Of a stretch of 64,000 bases of DNA, positions 15,285 through 23,462 are shown in pieces. This DNA comes from Brevibacillus brevis (GTDB lineage: Bacteria > Bacillota > Bacilli > Brevibacillales > Brevibacillaceae). Position 1 is the stretch's first letter; each line of letters opens with the position of its first letter. The translations under genes and the position numbers were made by a program. The stretch is from the NCBI RefSeq assembly GCF_031583145.1, contig NZ_CP134050.1, positions 4,107,001-4,171,000 of the forward strand, given 5' to 3'. The notes below the pieces were generated by a model. That model had not been told where the DNA came from and did no database searches. It was given only the letters and a program-made list of their open reading frames with translations.

Positions 15285-15544
15285 ATATTCACCATTCCTT
15301 TAGCTGTCTCGATTTCTTTTAGAAGCCAAAAAGGTAACTCTCGTTTGTACATAATGTTTAGCTTTCTCAGCACGGTTTGGCTGTGTTTTTCCGCAGTATA
15401 AGGAGAAACTTCCAAATGAACGGCAACTTGCGGGATGGAGTATCCTTGCAGCAGCATGGACAGCACCTTCGATTCTTGGGGAGTTAGGCTATACTTTTCG
15501 GAAACTCCGATCATCAGTTTGTCAAGCAACCGGTTTTCTGTCAT
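15281..15544 (-). CDS. LuxR/GerE-type HTH protein in the tubRZ operon
   Basis: About 87 residues, almost entirely a LuxR-type DNA-binding domain: SLTPQESKVLSMLLQGYS, then IPQVAVHLEVSPYTAEKHSQ and VLRKLNIM. No sensor domain is attached. It starts at ATG 15544 with GGGAGGTG upstream, three bases after the EAL gene stop, and overlaps tubR. It could be the third component of this tub locus or a regulator of the Tad/EAL block. Its coupling to both neighbours is the main clue. Confidence 0.8.
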   Translation of the reverse strand: MTENRLLDKLMIGVSEKYSLTPQESKVLSMLLQGYSIPQVAVHLEVSPYTAEKHSQTVLRKLNIMYKRELPFWLLKEIETAKGMVNI

Positions 15545-15546
15545 CG

Positions 15547-16371
15547 TCAACACCTCCCTATCCGTGATCCGGAATGTACACTGGCCTGTAAGAATCGCTC
15601 AAACTGATCGGCCGGCAGTGGTTTGCTGAACAAAAACCCCTGCATGACGTGGCAGTCTTTACGCAAGAGATAGTTTTTTTGTTCCTCTGATTCGACTCCC
15701 TCGGCAACAATCTGCAGATTCAATTCATGAGCAAGACGAATTATGGCTGAAGTAATCGGAACTTCCTGCTGGCTGTTTTCGACATCTCGCACAAATACTT
15801 TGTCGATTTTCAATGTGTCTACGGGAAACACACGCAGGTAATTTAGCGAAGAGTATCCCGTACCAAAATCGTCAATCGCGATCTTTATGCCGAGCCCTTT
15901 CAACCTGGCCAATATCGAATGGGTGTGTTCTTGTCGTATTGCAATATTCTCCGTCAGTTCAATCTCCAAACACTCTGGGGGTAACCGTGTTTCTTGCAAG
16001 ACATTCAAGATAACCGTGACAAAGTCGGCATGTTGTAGGGAATGCGGGGAAATATTGGTTGCGATTCGTATTGGGCCATACGTGTCTTGCCACTTCCTCG
16101 CCTGTTGGCAAGCAACTGTTAAAACGTATCGGTCCAAATCGGTAACCAGGCCATTGGATTCCGCCAGTGGAACGAAGATACGAGGCGATATGTCCCCTAA
16201 CAATGGGTGTACCCATCGTGTGAGAGCTTCCGCTCCAATAACCTGACCTGTCCCAACGTGAACAAATGGTTGGTAATAAATCTCGATCCCTCCCTCCTTT
16301 CCCGCTGCCAACGCTTTTCGTAATTCTTGTTCGCATATGTTCTTCGCGTACTGGATTACCGGCAGATCCAT
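15547..16371 (-). CDS. EAL-domain cyclic-di-GMP phosphodiesterase
   Basis: About 274 residues forming a stand-alone EAL domain. All catalytic elements are present: EALTRW, NISPHSLQ, ELTEN, DDFGTGYSSL, LKIDK, EGVE and MQGFLFSKP, so it should hydrolyse c-di-GMP to pGpG. There is no sensor or membrane segment. The ATG at 16371 is chosen because GGAGGAGGGG lies just upstream. It follows the Tad pilus genes and precedes the HTH-tubR-tubZ genes, all contiguous. A plasmid-borne phosphodiesterase here would lower c-di-GMP and so affect pili, adhesion or motility during mating. Confidence 0.9.
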   Translation of the reverse strand: MDLPVIQYAKNICEQELRKALAAGKEGGIEIYYQPFVHVGTGQVIGAEALTRWVHPLLGDISPRIFVPLAESNGLVTDLDRYVLTVACQQARKWQDTYGPIRIATNISPHSLQHADFVTVILNVLQETRLPPECLEIELTENIAIRQEHTHSILARLKGLGIKIAIDDFGTGYSSLNYLRVFPVDTLKIDKVFVRDVENSQQEVPITSAIIRLAHELNLQIVAEGVESEEQKNYLLRKDCHVMQGFLFSKPLPADQFERFLQASVHSGSRIGRC

Positions 16372-16399
16372 CGGCCCCTCCTCCATTTCTTTTTCCTTG

Positions 16400-16804
16400 C
16401 TACCCCATAGAAATCGTCGGCAGCAGGATCACGAATGAAAACGCGATAAACGGCGCAAACGGTACCTGAACCTGATTCATCACCTTGGAAAAGATGAGCC
16501 CCGACAAAAAAGACAATAAGATCACCCAATTTACGAGCGGGAACCCAAGCGCAAATCCCAAAAAGGTAAGGAGTTTCATATCCCCTCCCCCAATGCCGTC
16601 TTGCACGAACAATGAGAGTACCATCAGCATAAAGAACACAAACAAACCACCGAATACGGAATACCCCAATTGGTCATGAACGGAATGGTACAGGATCGCA
16701 ACCACCATAGACGGATAGGTCAACCAATCCGGAATGATCCGCCATTTCCAATCCGTCCAAGCGGCGATCAACAGGACAATGGTAGAGAACCCAATGAGTA
16801 TCAC
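16400..16804 (-). CDS. tadV: Type IV (TadV/CpaA-like) prepilin peptidase
   Basis: A 134-residue polytopic membrane aspartic protease of the A24 family in its minimal form. The two catalytic aspartates are D18 (TDWKWRIIPDW) and D75 in GIGGGDMK. It cleaves the leader of the Flp-like pilins and of TadE encoded just upstream. The start is GTG with GAGGTGAGG upstream, overlapping the end of the tadE gene region. Confidence 0.9.
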   Translation of the reverse strand: MILIGFSTIVLLIAAWTDWKWRIIPDWLTYPSMVVAILYHSVHDQLGYSVFGGLFVFFMLMVLSLFVQDGIGGGDMKLLTFLGFALGFPLVNWVILLSFLSGLIFSKVMNQVQVPFAPFIAFSFVILLPTISMG

Positions 16805-16808
16805 TTCC

Positions 16809-17210
16809 TCACCTCATCCAGATTTGTGATGTAAACGTGGCTGATGCCCGTAAGGGAACTTGAGCCGTGATCCCGATGATCTTCAAAGACTTGAACGTGT
16901 AGGTGGACGAAACGGCAATCACGCCTTCCTCCCCTTTTGCCAATGGACCGGCTGAAATTGTCAAATCCCATTCAGCAGGGTCCAGTCCGGCATCAGCAAA
17001 CCGCTGTTGCAAATAGGGGATCGTGCCATCCAACAGCCCCCCATGTTCCCCCATTTTTTGAGTCGTGTCGTTGATACAAACCTGAGCATTCAGCCATTTT
17101 CCTCCCCATTGAACAAAGTCGCCCATGAGGATGAAGAACGGGAAAATTAGGGAGAAGATGATCAAATACTCAATACTGATAAACCCACTTTGATTTCTGA
17201 GCGTTTTCAT
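16809..17210 (-). CDS. tadE: TadE-like pseudopilin
   Basis: A 133-residue protein with a short basic leader and a class III signal, SGF-ISIEYLIIFSLIFP: Gly at -1 and Glu at +5 of a hydrophobic helix. The exported part (residues 40-133) is beta-rich, ending SATFTSQIWMR. This fits the TadE/TadF minor pilins of Tad pili. Its ATG overlaps the stop of the pilin gene upstream (ATGA). Confidence 0.8.
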   Translation of the reverse strand: MKTLRNQSGFISIEYLIIFSLIFPFFILMGDFVQWGGKWLNAQVCINDTTQKMGEHGGLLDGTIPYLQQRFADAGLDPAEWDLTISAGPLAKGEEGVIAVSSTYTFKSLKIIGITAQVPLRASATFTSQIWMR

Positions 17211-17413
17211 TGGAGGATCACGCTCCGAAATTCATGTACTTTCCCAGCATTTCGTACACTGGCGGTATAGTCGGAAAAATACGAGTGGATCCAAGGTAAG
17301 GCCATGGAGGCCATACCGAAGATCATCACAGCAGCAACCACCAAGATCACTTTCTTTTCCATCAGAACCGTACCTGATGTATCAAGGTACCACTGGCCGA
17401 AAAACCTTTGCAT
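17207..17413 (-). CDS. Flp-like small pilin 1
   Basis: A 68-residue pilin-like protein. The cleavage context is SGTVLMEKKVILVVAAVMIF: Gly at -1 and Glu at +5 before a hydrophobic helix. This GTVLMEKK block is shared with the next protein (17484-17702), so the two are paralogues. It starts at ATG 17413 with AAAGGAGAGG upstream. Probably a minor or alternative pilin of the Tad system. Confidence 0.75.
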   Translation of the reverse strand: MQRFFGQWYLDTSGTVLMEKKVILVVAAVMIFGMASMALPWIHSYFSDYTASVRNAGKVHEFRSVILQ

Positions 17414-17455
17414 TCGCTTCCTCTCCTTTCGAAATGCATTTCATAAATAGAAAAA

Positions 17456-17475
17456 CCGGGCATTTCTGCCCGGTC
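17456..17475 (-). terminator. Terminator between the two pilin genes
   Basis: ACCGGGC (17456-17462) pairs with GCCCGGT (17469-17475) around six bases, with TTTTT on the minus strand. It lies right after the stop of pilin 2 and before pilin 1, so it should raise pilin 2 output relative to the downstream genes. Confidence 0.8.
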
Positions 17476-17483
17476 CGCCCTTT

Positions 17484-17702
17484 TTACCAGCTCACTTCTT
17501 CGTTAATTTGGCTATTGTTTTTAATGTTGGTGGACGTTTGGTTCCAATAGTCTTTCAGGAACGTATAGCCAAGGCCACTGAATCCAAAAACGCCTACGAC
17601 AATGACGACCAACAGAATTTTCTTTTCCATCAATACCGTACCACGATCGTTACGGATCAGTTTAAACAAGCCTTTCCCTTTTTGAATCATTTTGTTCCAC
17701 AT
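17484..17702 (-). CDS. Flp-like small pilin 2 (probable major pilin)
   Basis: A 72-residue protein with a basic leader, then DRGTVLMEKKILLVVIVVG (Gly at -1, Glu at +5), a hydrophobic helix and a short polar tail rich in Asn and Thr. It is the likely major Flp-type pilin, because hairpins flank it on both sides (17456-17475 and 17765-17791), giving a short stable mRNA. GTAGGAGAGG precedes the ATG. Confidence 0.8.
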   Translation of the reverse strand: MWNKMIQKGKGLFKLIRNDRGTVLMEKKILLVVIVVGVFGFSGLGYTFLKDYWNQTSTNIKNNSQINEEVSW

Positions 17703-17764
17703 AGTAATCCTCTCCTACATATTTTTTTGGTTTGACTTCTTTGGTCGGTTGTACCGTCTCCACA

Positions 17765-17791
17765 GGGGGGATCTCTCAACCGAATCCCCCC
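17765..17791. other. GC-rich hairpin upstream of the pilin gene
   Basis: GGGGGGAT (17765-17772) pairs with ATCCCCCC (17784-17791). It lies three bases beyond the tadC stop and 63 bases before the pilin start. No U-run follows in the direction of transcription, so an mRNA-stabilising or processing element is more likely than a terminator. Confidence 0.55.
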
Positions 17792-17793
17792 TT

Positions 17794-18666
17794 TCAAAAG
17801 GCAGGTCCTTTTGACAGCATGCTGACCAAATACAACGCCATCAGCGTGGCAATAAACAGGATACCGTCCAAGGCAATGATCATATTCATCGCCTTTACCT
17901 TGGCGGGACGAACTTGCTTTTCGCGCTCCATGAGTTTTTTGTCCAACTCCCGAAACGTCGATTCCATCTGCGCCAAGATTTCCTGTCCATCTTTCCCAGG
18001 CCCTACCGTCATGTATTGAGAAAGAGCTGCACTGAACTCAATCAATTCCGGCACTTTTGTACTCCTGGCAAACTTTTGGACGGCCTCCTGCGGTGACAGA
18101 AACTCCAAGTCTTGTTTGAGTACTTCCGCATACGCTCTCAGCCCACTACCTGTTCCGTGTTCGCAAGCAATTCGCAGCGCATCTGCTGGGGTCTTTTGCC
18201 CCTTGAGCAAGAGTCTGACCGTCAATGCAAAGTTGGGCGTTTCCTTTCGTATCTCTTCCCGCAATTTCTTCGCTTTGTTTTTTAGCTCTCTCCTCGGCTC
18301 GAAGAAAAAGTATACGGCTAAAAGGATACCCAGACCGAGTATGAACCAAGATTTCACGAACAAGTGAACAATCAGAAACAGCAACAACACACCGACCATG
18401 TACACAAATTGTTCAACGCCAATCTGCTCAGGTGTCTTCCTCGAATCAGCATCCAGTAGTTCTTGCTCAATCGCAGCTCTGGTTCGCAGCAAGTACTTGT
18501 TGGTCAGAGGAAAAAGAAACCCGAATGACCGGTGCCATGTTTGATCGGGTTTGACTTCCTCTAAAAGGATTGATGCCCGATAGGTTGACGAGGGCTGAAA
18601 CAGGTAAAACAGGATTAGAAAAAGGAGGAAGGCCAGTAACCCTCCCCCAAAAACGAGAAAGATCAA
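17794..18666 (-). CDS. tadC: TadC-like inner-membrane platform protein
   Basis: A 290-residue type II secretion F-domain protein. An N-terminal membrane helix is followed by a pair of helices near 85-120, a cytoplasmic helical domain (TPNFALTVRLLLKGQKTPADA, then ELIEFSAALSQYMTVGPGK) and a C-terminal helix (LDGILFIATLMALYLVSML). TadB and TadC form the platform on which the TadA ATPase drives pilus assembly. The start is TTG, with GAGGTG upstream, three bases past the tadB stop. Confidence 0.8.
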   Translation of the reverse strand: MIFLVFGGGLLAFLLFLILFYLFQPSSTYRASILLEEVKPDQTWHRSFGFLFPLTNKYLLRTRAAIEQELLDADSRKTPEQIGVEQFVYMVGVLLLFLIVHLFVKSWFILGLGILLAVYFFFEPRRELKNKAKKLREEIRKETPNFALTVRLLLKGQKTPADALRIACEHGTGSGLRAYAEVLKQDLEFLSPQEAVQKFARSTKVPELIEFSAALSQYMTVGPGKDGQEILAQMESTFRELDKKLMEREKQVRPAKVKAMNMIIALDGILFIATLMALYLVSMLSKGPAF

Positions 18667-18669
18667 CGA

Positions 18670-19527
18670 TCACACCTCTTTTCGGATAATGAAATAACTC
18701 ACGACGGGGACAAAAAGAGCAATCCCCAGATACACGGTTAACAAGCATTGGCCTACCAAACTATTTGTGTACACTGCAAATATTTCTGGCTGAAAGAACC
18801 GGAAAAATGCCACTGCAGCAATGAACAAATAGGACAGCCAACGATTCTCTCGAACAGCACTTAGCATAGCATTGGCCAGCTCCATTCTTGCCAATCGCTT
18901 GGTTTGAAAGAAGGCACCCGCAACCAATACGCCTTCGGCTGCGCTGTCGCCAACCGATTGACTGATCTCGGCCATCTTCACAAACAAGTTCATTTCGGGT
19001 ACTTTGAGCCGTTCCATCATCTCCTGTAGGGCTTCCCCAATCAAAACATCACTGCTGTGGAGCTGGTACACACGCATGAACTCGCTTTTCAACGGCTCGT
19101 CCAGGCTCGGAATCGTGGTCTCCAACGCACGTTTCCAGTTTTTTTGAATGCGAAAAGCGGCACCCAAATTTTGAAGCGCCGGTCCCAACTGCTCTTTCGC
19201 CAAATCCCGAATATGGCGTTCTTTATTTAAGTAAAACATCTTGATTGAGAAGTAATTGGCGACCAAAACGAGTATTGGAATAAATGGGTTGAGAAAAAGA
19301 AAAGACAAGCCAACTCCGATTCCGAAAGCAAGTCCCCACCATATGACTTGTTTCTGAACCGAAACCCCCAGCCTTTCTCCCTCGGCAAAAAAACTATTGC
19401 GCTCTCTTTTTGCTGGCTTGTGCAGTTCAATCCACTTGATCGTCTCTCTTTTCCCGGACTCAAACCATAGCAAGAGAAGGAAGCAAAATAACGTGGCTCC
19501 TACAGCTAACAAAATCGCCATGCTCAT
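18670..19527 (-). CDS. tadB: TadB-like inner-membrane platform protein
   Basis: About 285 residues. Start set at ATG 19527, ten bases after the tadA stop with GAGGTGG upstream; an upstream extension would overlap tadA. There are an N-terminal helix, a helix pair (GLAFGIGVGLSFLFLNPFIPI), a cytoplasmic F domain (LGPALQNLGAAFRIQKNWKRA, then SVGDSAAEGVLVAG) and two C-terminal helices. Partner of TadC in the Tad platform. Confidence 0.8.
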   Translation of the reverse strand: MSMAILLAVGATLFCFLLLLWFESGKRETIKWIELHKPAKRERNSFFAEGERLGVSVQKQVIWWGLAFGIGVGLSFLFLNPFIPILVLVANYFSIKMFYLNKERHIRDLAKEQLGPALQNLGAAFRIQKNWKRALETTIPSLDEPLKSEFMRVYQLHSSDVLIGEALQEMMERLKVPEMNLFVKMAEISQSVGDSAAEGVLVAGAFFQTKRLARMELANAMLSAVRENRWLSYLFIAAVAFFRFFQPEIFAVYTNSLVGQCLLTVYLGIALFVPVVSYFIIRKEV

Positions 19528-19537
19528 TGTTGCCACC

Positions 19538-20929
19538 TCATCCAGCGGGTTGGAGATACTTTTCGTATCTCGTTCTTGGAATTTCTGCATGTTGGAACAT
19601 TTTGACCAGACGTTCAGAAATGGGGTTGCTGCGAACAAACTTTTTATGATCCCAGTCATACTCGAAGATCGGGTTGAGGATCAATTCTCCGTCTTTGTCA
19701 ACGCCAACAATCTCCACGATTTCAAACACGCGGCGGCGGTCATCTTCAGCAAAATGCTTCTGCATCATGATAATGTTAAGCGACTTGGATAACAGCCGAT
19801 TGGCGTCCTGTTTGGTCATAAACCGTGCCAAAAGCATACTAATCCGTTCTGCCAATTCTGAAGCACTGAGGCCATGCATGGTAAACCACAACGGGTGCCC
19901 AATCAAGGCAGCCTCAATCGCCGCCAAGAGATCCTTCTCTTTGCGAATCTCCCCGATGATCAACCGCTTTGGTGTCTGACGCAAACTGGTAACGACCAAC
20001 TTTTGGATTACAATGTCCAACGACTCATCTTCCATGATCCGACACTCTTCCGAAATAAAGTGATAGCCTTCCTCATAGGGATACAGCTTTTCCAATCGCA
20101 TTTCGGCGGTGTCTTCAATGACAACGACTCGTTCGCCTTTTTTGATGAAGCCTGCCATCAGCTTAAAGGTTGTGGTTTTTCCGGACCCGGTACTCCCGCC
20201 CATGCAAATGGAGCAGCCCCCTTGAACAATTAGTTTGATAAACTCAAACATCTCGGGCGACGCTGTTCCTTTTTCCAAAAATTCCGTTTCCGTCAACGTG
20301 ATCGGAGGAAACTTTCGGATGGTCAATATGGGCCCTTTCATTTGACTGATGGGTTGCCATACCACATTTACCCGGCATTCACCGATCCGCGCATCCACAA
20401 TCGGATTCTTATCCGATACCGACTTCCCGCATGAATTCAGGATTTTGGTGACAATGATGGTCTCCAGGTGCTTCTGATTGTCAAATTGAATCAGATCCCC
20501 TGCTGGGCGGTCTTTTCCGTTTTGCTTTACCCACGGCTGATCGTACCCGTTAATCATGATCTCCGTGATGGAGTTGTCCTCCAACGCATCATCCAGCGGC
20601 CCCAATGAAAAAATGTCTTTCCAAATTCGGAGAACGACATCATCGATGCCCATGCCAGCCACAAACTTTCGTTCGATCTGCAGGTAGTTGCGGATAGTCC
20701 GCTCTACCTCCGGCTTTCGTTTTTTATTGAACAGCGCATCCTGGACAAGTTTGTTATGTTCATTCATGAGAAAGTTTCGTACTTCATTTCGCACCAATTC
20801 GTAGTCGGAACTGGTGTGTTCCACACTTTGTTCTTCGTCTGGCCGAGAAGACTTCGTAGCAGCCTGCTGGCTTTGCAGTTGTTGCAGGTTTACACGTCCT
20901 CTATTTAACAAGATTGTTTCATTTGGCAT
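19538..20929 (-). CDS. tadA: TadA/CpaF pilus assembly ATPase
   Basis: A 463-residue secretion ATPase. Walker A GSTGSGKT is at residues 245-252; the Asp box is VVVIEDTAEMRL; Walker B-type sequence is RLIIGEIRKEKDLLAAIEAA; the His box is HPLWFTMHGLSASE. The N-terminal domain has the CpaF GPLDDALEDNSITEIMING segment. It powers pilus extension, and in Tad systems probably retraction too. It is the most clearly conserved member of the cluster; genes on both sides are spaced by 10-12 bases. Confidence 0.95.
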   Translation of the reverse strand: MPNETILLNRGRVNLQQLQSQQAATKSSRPDEEQSVEHTSSDYELVRNEVRNFLMNEHNKLVQDALFNKKRKPEVERTIRNYLQIERKFVAGMGIDDVVLRIWKDIFSLGPLDDALEDNSITEIMINGYDQPWVKQNGKDRPAGDLIQFDNQKHLETIIVTKILNSCGKSVSDKNPIVDARIGECRVNVVWQPISQMKGPILTIRKFPPITLTETEFLEKGTASPEMFEFIKLIVQGGCSICMGGSTGSGKTTTFKLMAGFIKKGERVVVIEDTAEMRLEKLYPYEEGYHFISEECRIMEDESLDIVIQKLVVTSLRQTPKRLIIGEIRKEKDLLAAIEAALIGHPLWFTMHGLSASELAERISMLLARFMTKQDANRLLSKSLNIIMMQKHFAEDDRRRVFEIVEIVGVDKDGELILNPIFEYDWDHKKFVRSNPISERLVKMFQHAEIPRTRYEKYLQPAG

Positions 20930-20941
20930 TGTTGATCCACC

Positions 20942-22141
20942 TCACACGGTTTTTTCTCGAAACAGGGAAAATTGTGAAAGGAGGCTGCCGCGTCCTGCCT
21001 TTTTCGAGCTGGCTTCCCGTCTTTTCGCTTCCTTCTCTAGCCCCAATAACCCCTCTGCTATTTCACCAATGGCTGACTCAAATGACTTTCCACCGAGCAA
21101 GTTTAATTTGTGAATCTCGGTAATCATCTGCGGATCATACGGAATTGTATAGGTGACACGACGTTGTAGGAACTCTTCAAATATGGCGATGTTCATCTTT
21201 TCAGGAAGCTTGTTGATAATTACCTGGGCACCGTCCACTGGAACACCGGTGTTCTCCAGCAGTTTGATTCGTTGCGGAAACAACCGCACAGCAGACGGAC
21301 TGGTATCCGTGACAAAGACGCGCTGATCGCAGGCTCTAAGTATGGCCAAGTGTAGCGGCTCATCCGGATCGCTTCCCATGGAAAAAATGATGTTTTCAAA
21401 GAATGGTTTGGCTCCCTCCACGATTTTTTTCATGTAGTCGGTAATCTCGTTGAGGTCCGTCCCCAAGGTTGGAAAATACTCAAAACCAAGGTCGGCCGAC
21501 GGAGACAGGACGTACAACAAATCCGGCAGCTTCTTGAAGTGTTCCGCCAGATGTTTGGTGACTTGCCCCATCTTGGACTTATGCAAAAAGTAGGGCTCCA
21601 TATTGGGCCGCTCTTTGCTTTGTAGGGCCTTGAGCAGTCCTTCCAACGTGTATCGCGAATCCTTATACCCGATCAGATACGGTGCCTTGGGGAATCGAAT
21701 GTCCAAGTCGATGTACAGCGTTTTCTTCCCATTCATGGCCGAATAAAAAGACAAGGCTCGGGCAATCGAACCAGCTCCTACCCCCGGTTGGATTCCAAAA
21801 AAACCGATCGTTCGTTTCACGTTCAAATGGGCAATGTGCTGTTTTTGCTCTTGCCTTTGCAGGGAGGACTGAATCCAGGCGTAAATTTGCTCCCACCTTA
21901 CTTCCTTCCCCTTCAAAATGGAGATAGAGGGAGACAAATTGACGGGAGGATCGTACGCTAAATAAAGAACAGGAACCCCCTGGCTCGCCAACGTATTCGC
22001 CACTTCACCGGTCGGGTCGGTTGTATCTGACAGAATGACAGGTGATTGTGCATCTCCAAGATCATACCGTTCTTCGCACACGATTCCATAAGAGCGTGCG
22101 AGCTGAGTAATCTGCTCATAGCTGCTTGCGTTGATAATCAT
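20942..22141 (-). CDS. tadZ: TadZ/CpaE-like localisation ATPase
   Basis: A 399-residue protein with an N-terminal receiver-like region (residues 1-95) and a ParA/MinD-type domain beginning GFFGIQPGVGAGSIARALS near 115. The P-loop is degenerate (no GKT), as seen in TadZ proteins. LYIDLDIRFPKAPYL is the switch region. TadZ places the Tad machine in the cell. The start overlaps the cpaB stop (ATGA). Two further CpaE-like proteins lie at 38924-40258 and 40910-42160. Confidence 0.8.
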   Translation of the reverse strand: MIINASSYEQITQLARSYGIVCEERYDLGDAQSPVILSDTTDPTGEVANTLASQGVPVLYLAYDPPVNLSPSISILKGKEVRWEQIYAWIQSSLQRQEQKQHIAHLNVKRTIGFFGIQPGVGAGSIARALSFYSAMNGKKTLYIDLDIRFPKAPYLIGYKDSRYTLEGLLKALQSKERPNMEPYFLHKSKMGQVTKHLAEHFKKLPDLLYVLSPSADLGFEYFPTLGTDLNEITDYMKKIVEGAKPFFENIIFSMGSDPDEPLHLAILRACDQRVFVTDTSPSAVRLFPQRIKLLENTGVPVDGAQVIINKLPEKMNIAIFEEFLQRRVTYTIPYDPQMITEIHKLNLLGGKSFESAIGEIAEGLLGLEKEAKRREASSKKAGRGSLLSQFSLFREKTV

Positions 22142-22983
22142 TGGGCATCCCCCTTTGTAGTTTCGAGAACTTGAAACGTTTTACTCAATTCTGCCGTCAT
22201 CCATTCCCGCATCCTCTTGACTGACCAAAGCCCGTTATCCGCAGCTGATGTTGTTTTGCCATAGTCCTTGTAACTCACTCCCACTACTTGTATGGTTCCG
22301 AGTTTTTCAGCCAGTTGGATCAATGCGATCTGTTCATTATTGACCGCGAGAAGTATCGTTTGCGGCACGACATTTGCCCCGATGGTTACCGGCTGCTGCT
22401 CATCGCTGCTGTTTTTGGTAACGGTATCTGTCGTTGGACGCGACTTTTGAGAACTGGTTGCATACGTCCCGATCACCCTCACTTTTTCCAGGAACGGGCC
22501 GATCACCGGCTTTTTATCCTCTTTGGCCACCGCTGACAGCCACAGGTCGATGTAACTCCCTTCCGTAATCTGGGCCGCTAAGGAAGAGCGCAAATTTGTG
22601 TTGATCGCAATCATCTTCTCCCCTTCATTGAGGAGCATTGCCGCGCCATCTTTCATTTCCTCGGCCGTCAATACCTTTCCGACGTACAAATAGCTGTTCG
22701 GCGGCACCGTATAGTTGGTGGCTGTAAACTTATTCAGGACGTCTTCCGGTTTTCGGAACACATTTGGCGGAACGATCTTGGCCGGGTGCATGCTCACCTT
22801 GATCACTCCGTCGTCAAACATTTTTTGGGTAATCATGGTGCGGGGAGGAATCTCTTGCGAGACGGTCAATACTGGAACCAATGCACTTTGTCGTTTCTCA
22901 TACTCTGTATATCCGAAGTAAACACCCCCTCCAACCAATGCGATAAGCAATAGCAGGATGACGATTCTCACATTTCTTTGCAT
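22138..22983 (-). CDS. cpaB: CpaB/RcpC-like SAF-domain pilus protein
   Basis: A 281-residue protein with an N-terminal membrane helix (IVILLLLIALVGGGVYFGY), a SAF domain (VPVLTVSQEIPPRTMITQKM) and the RcpC-like segment (MIAINTNLRSSLAAQITEGS, then YIDLWL). CpaB stabilises the Tad pilus at the envelope. The region just before the ATG contains a terminator-like hairpin rather than a ribosome site; AGGTGG lies 32 bases upstream, beyond that hairpin. Confidence 0.85.
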   Translation of the reverse strand: MQRNVRIVILLLLIALVGGGVYFGYTEYEKRQSALVPVLTVSQEIPPRTMITQKMFDDGVIKVSMHPAKIVPPNVFRKPEDVLNKFTATNYTVPPNSYLYVGKVLTAEEMKDGAAMLLNEGEKMIAINTNLRSSLAAQITEGSYIDLWLSAVAKEDKKPVIGPFLEKVRVIGTYATSSQKSRPTTDTVTKNSSDEQQPVTIGANVVPQTILLAVNNEQIALIQLAEKLGTIQVVGVSYKDYGKTTSAADNGLWSVKRMREWMTAELSKTFQVLETTKGDAQ

Positions 22984-22985
22984 AA

Positions 22986-23008
22986 GAAAAAGGCGCCCGT
23001 TGTGCGCC
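22986..23008 (-). terminator. Terminator-like hairpin abutting the cpaB start
   Basis: GGCGC (23008-23004) pairs with GCGCC (22996-22992), followed on the minus strand by TTTTTCTT, with the cpaB ATG starting at once. A possible attenuator that separates the surface-protein genes from the Tad genes. AGGTGG followed by an out-of-frame ATG precedes the stem. Confidence 0.55.
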
Positions 23009-23021
23009 CATTCACCACCTT

Positions 23022-23462
23022 TTATTCGTAATTTTTAACGTCATACTTCGATTCGATGATCTCCGTTGTCTGAACCGGGACGTTTACAAGAATGTTGTCC
23101 TCCTTCAGCATTTTGAGAAGGGAACTGCTATAGTTAGCATCTACAGCAAGGGAAAGAAGCGCGGGCGACGTTTGTACGTTCATCCGCACGTTTAATTCCT
23201 TCGGACCCACATTCAGGTTGTTTTGAAGTACCCGACTAATGGTATCTTCCAATCCCTCCCGCATCAGATAAGGTGGATCTCCTACTCGCAAAGCAGCCCA
23301 ATCCTGATGTTTGATAATGGCCTGCCGAGCCGCGGCAATCGCCGCACTTCGAAAGTCTTCTTTTCCGAATACGACGATGCTTACGTCTTTAAAGTACGCA
23401 ATCACAAAAGCCAAGCAAATAAAAAAGGCTACCATCTTGGGTATCCCTGTCAAAGTGATCAC
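23022..23462 (-). CDS. Membrane-anchored Tad accessory protein
   Basis: A 146-residue protein with one N-terminal helix (MVAFFICLAFVIAYF) and an exported domain. It resembles small TadF/TadG-type accessory proteins in layout, but no motif is decisive. The start is GTG overlapping the stop of the preceding secreted-protein gene (GTGA). Its place directly before cpaB suggests a role in the pilus envelope complex. Confidence 0.6.
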   Translation of the reverse strand: MITLTGIPKMVAFFICLAFVIAYFKDVSIVVFGKEDFRSAAIAAARQAIIKHQDWAALRVGDPPYLMREGLEDTISRVLQNNLNVGPKELNVRMNVQTSPALLSLAVDANYSSSLLKMLKEDNILVNVPVQTTEIIESKYDVKNYE

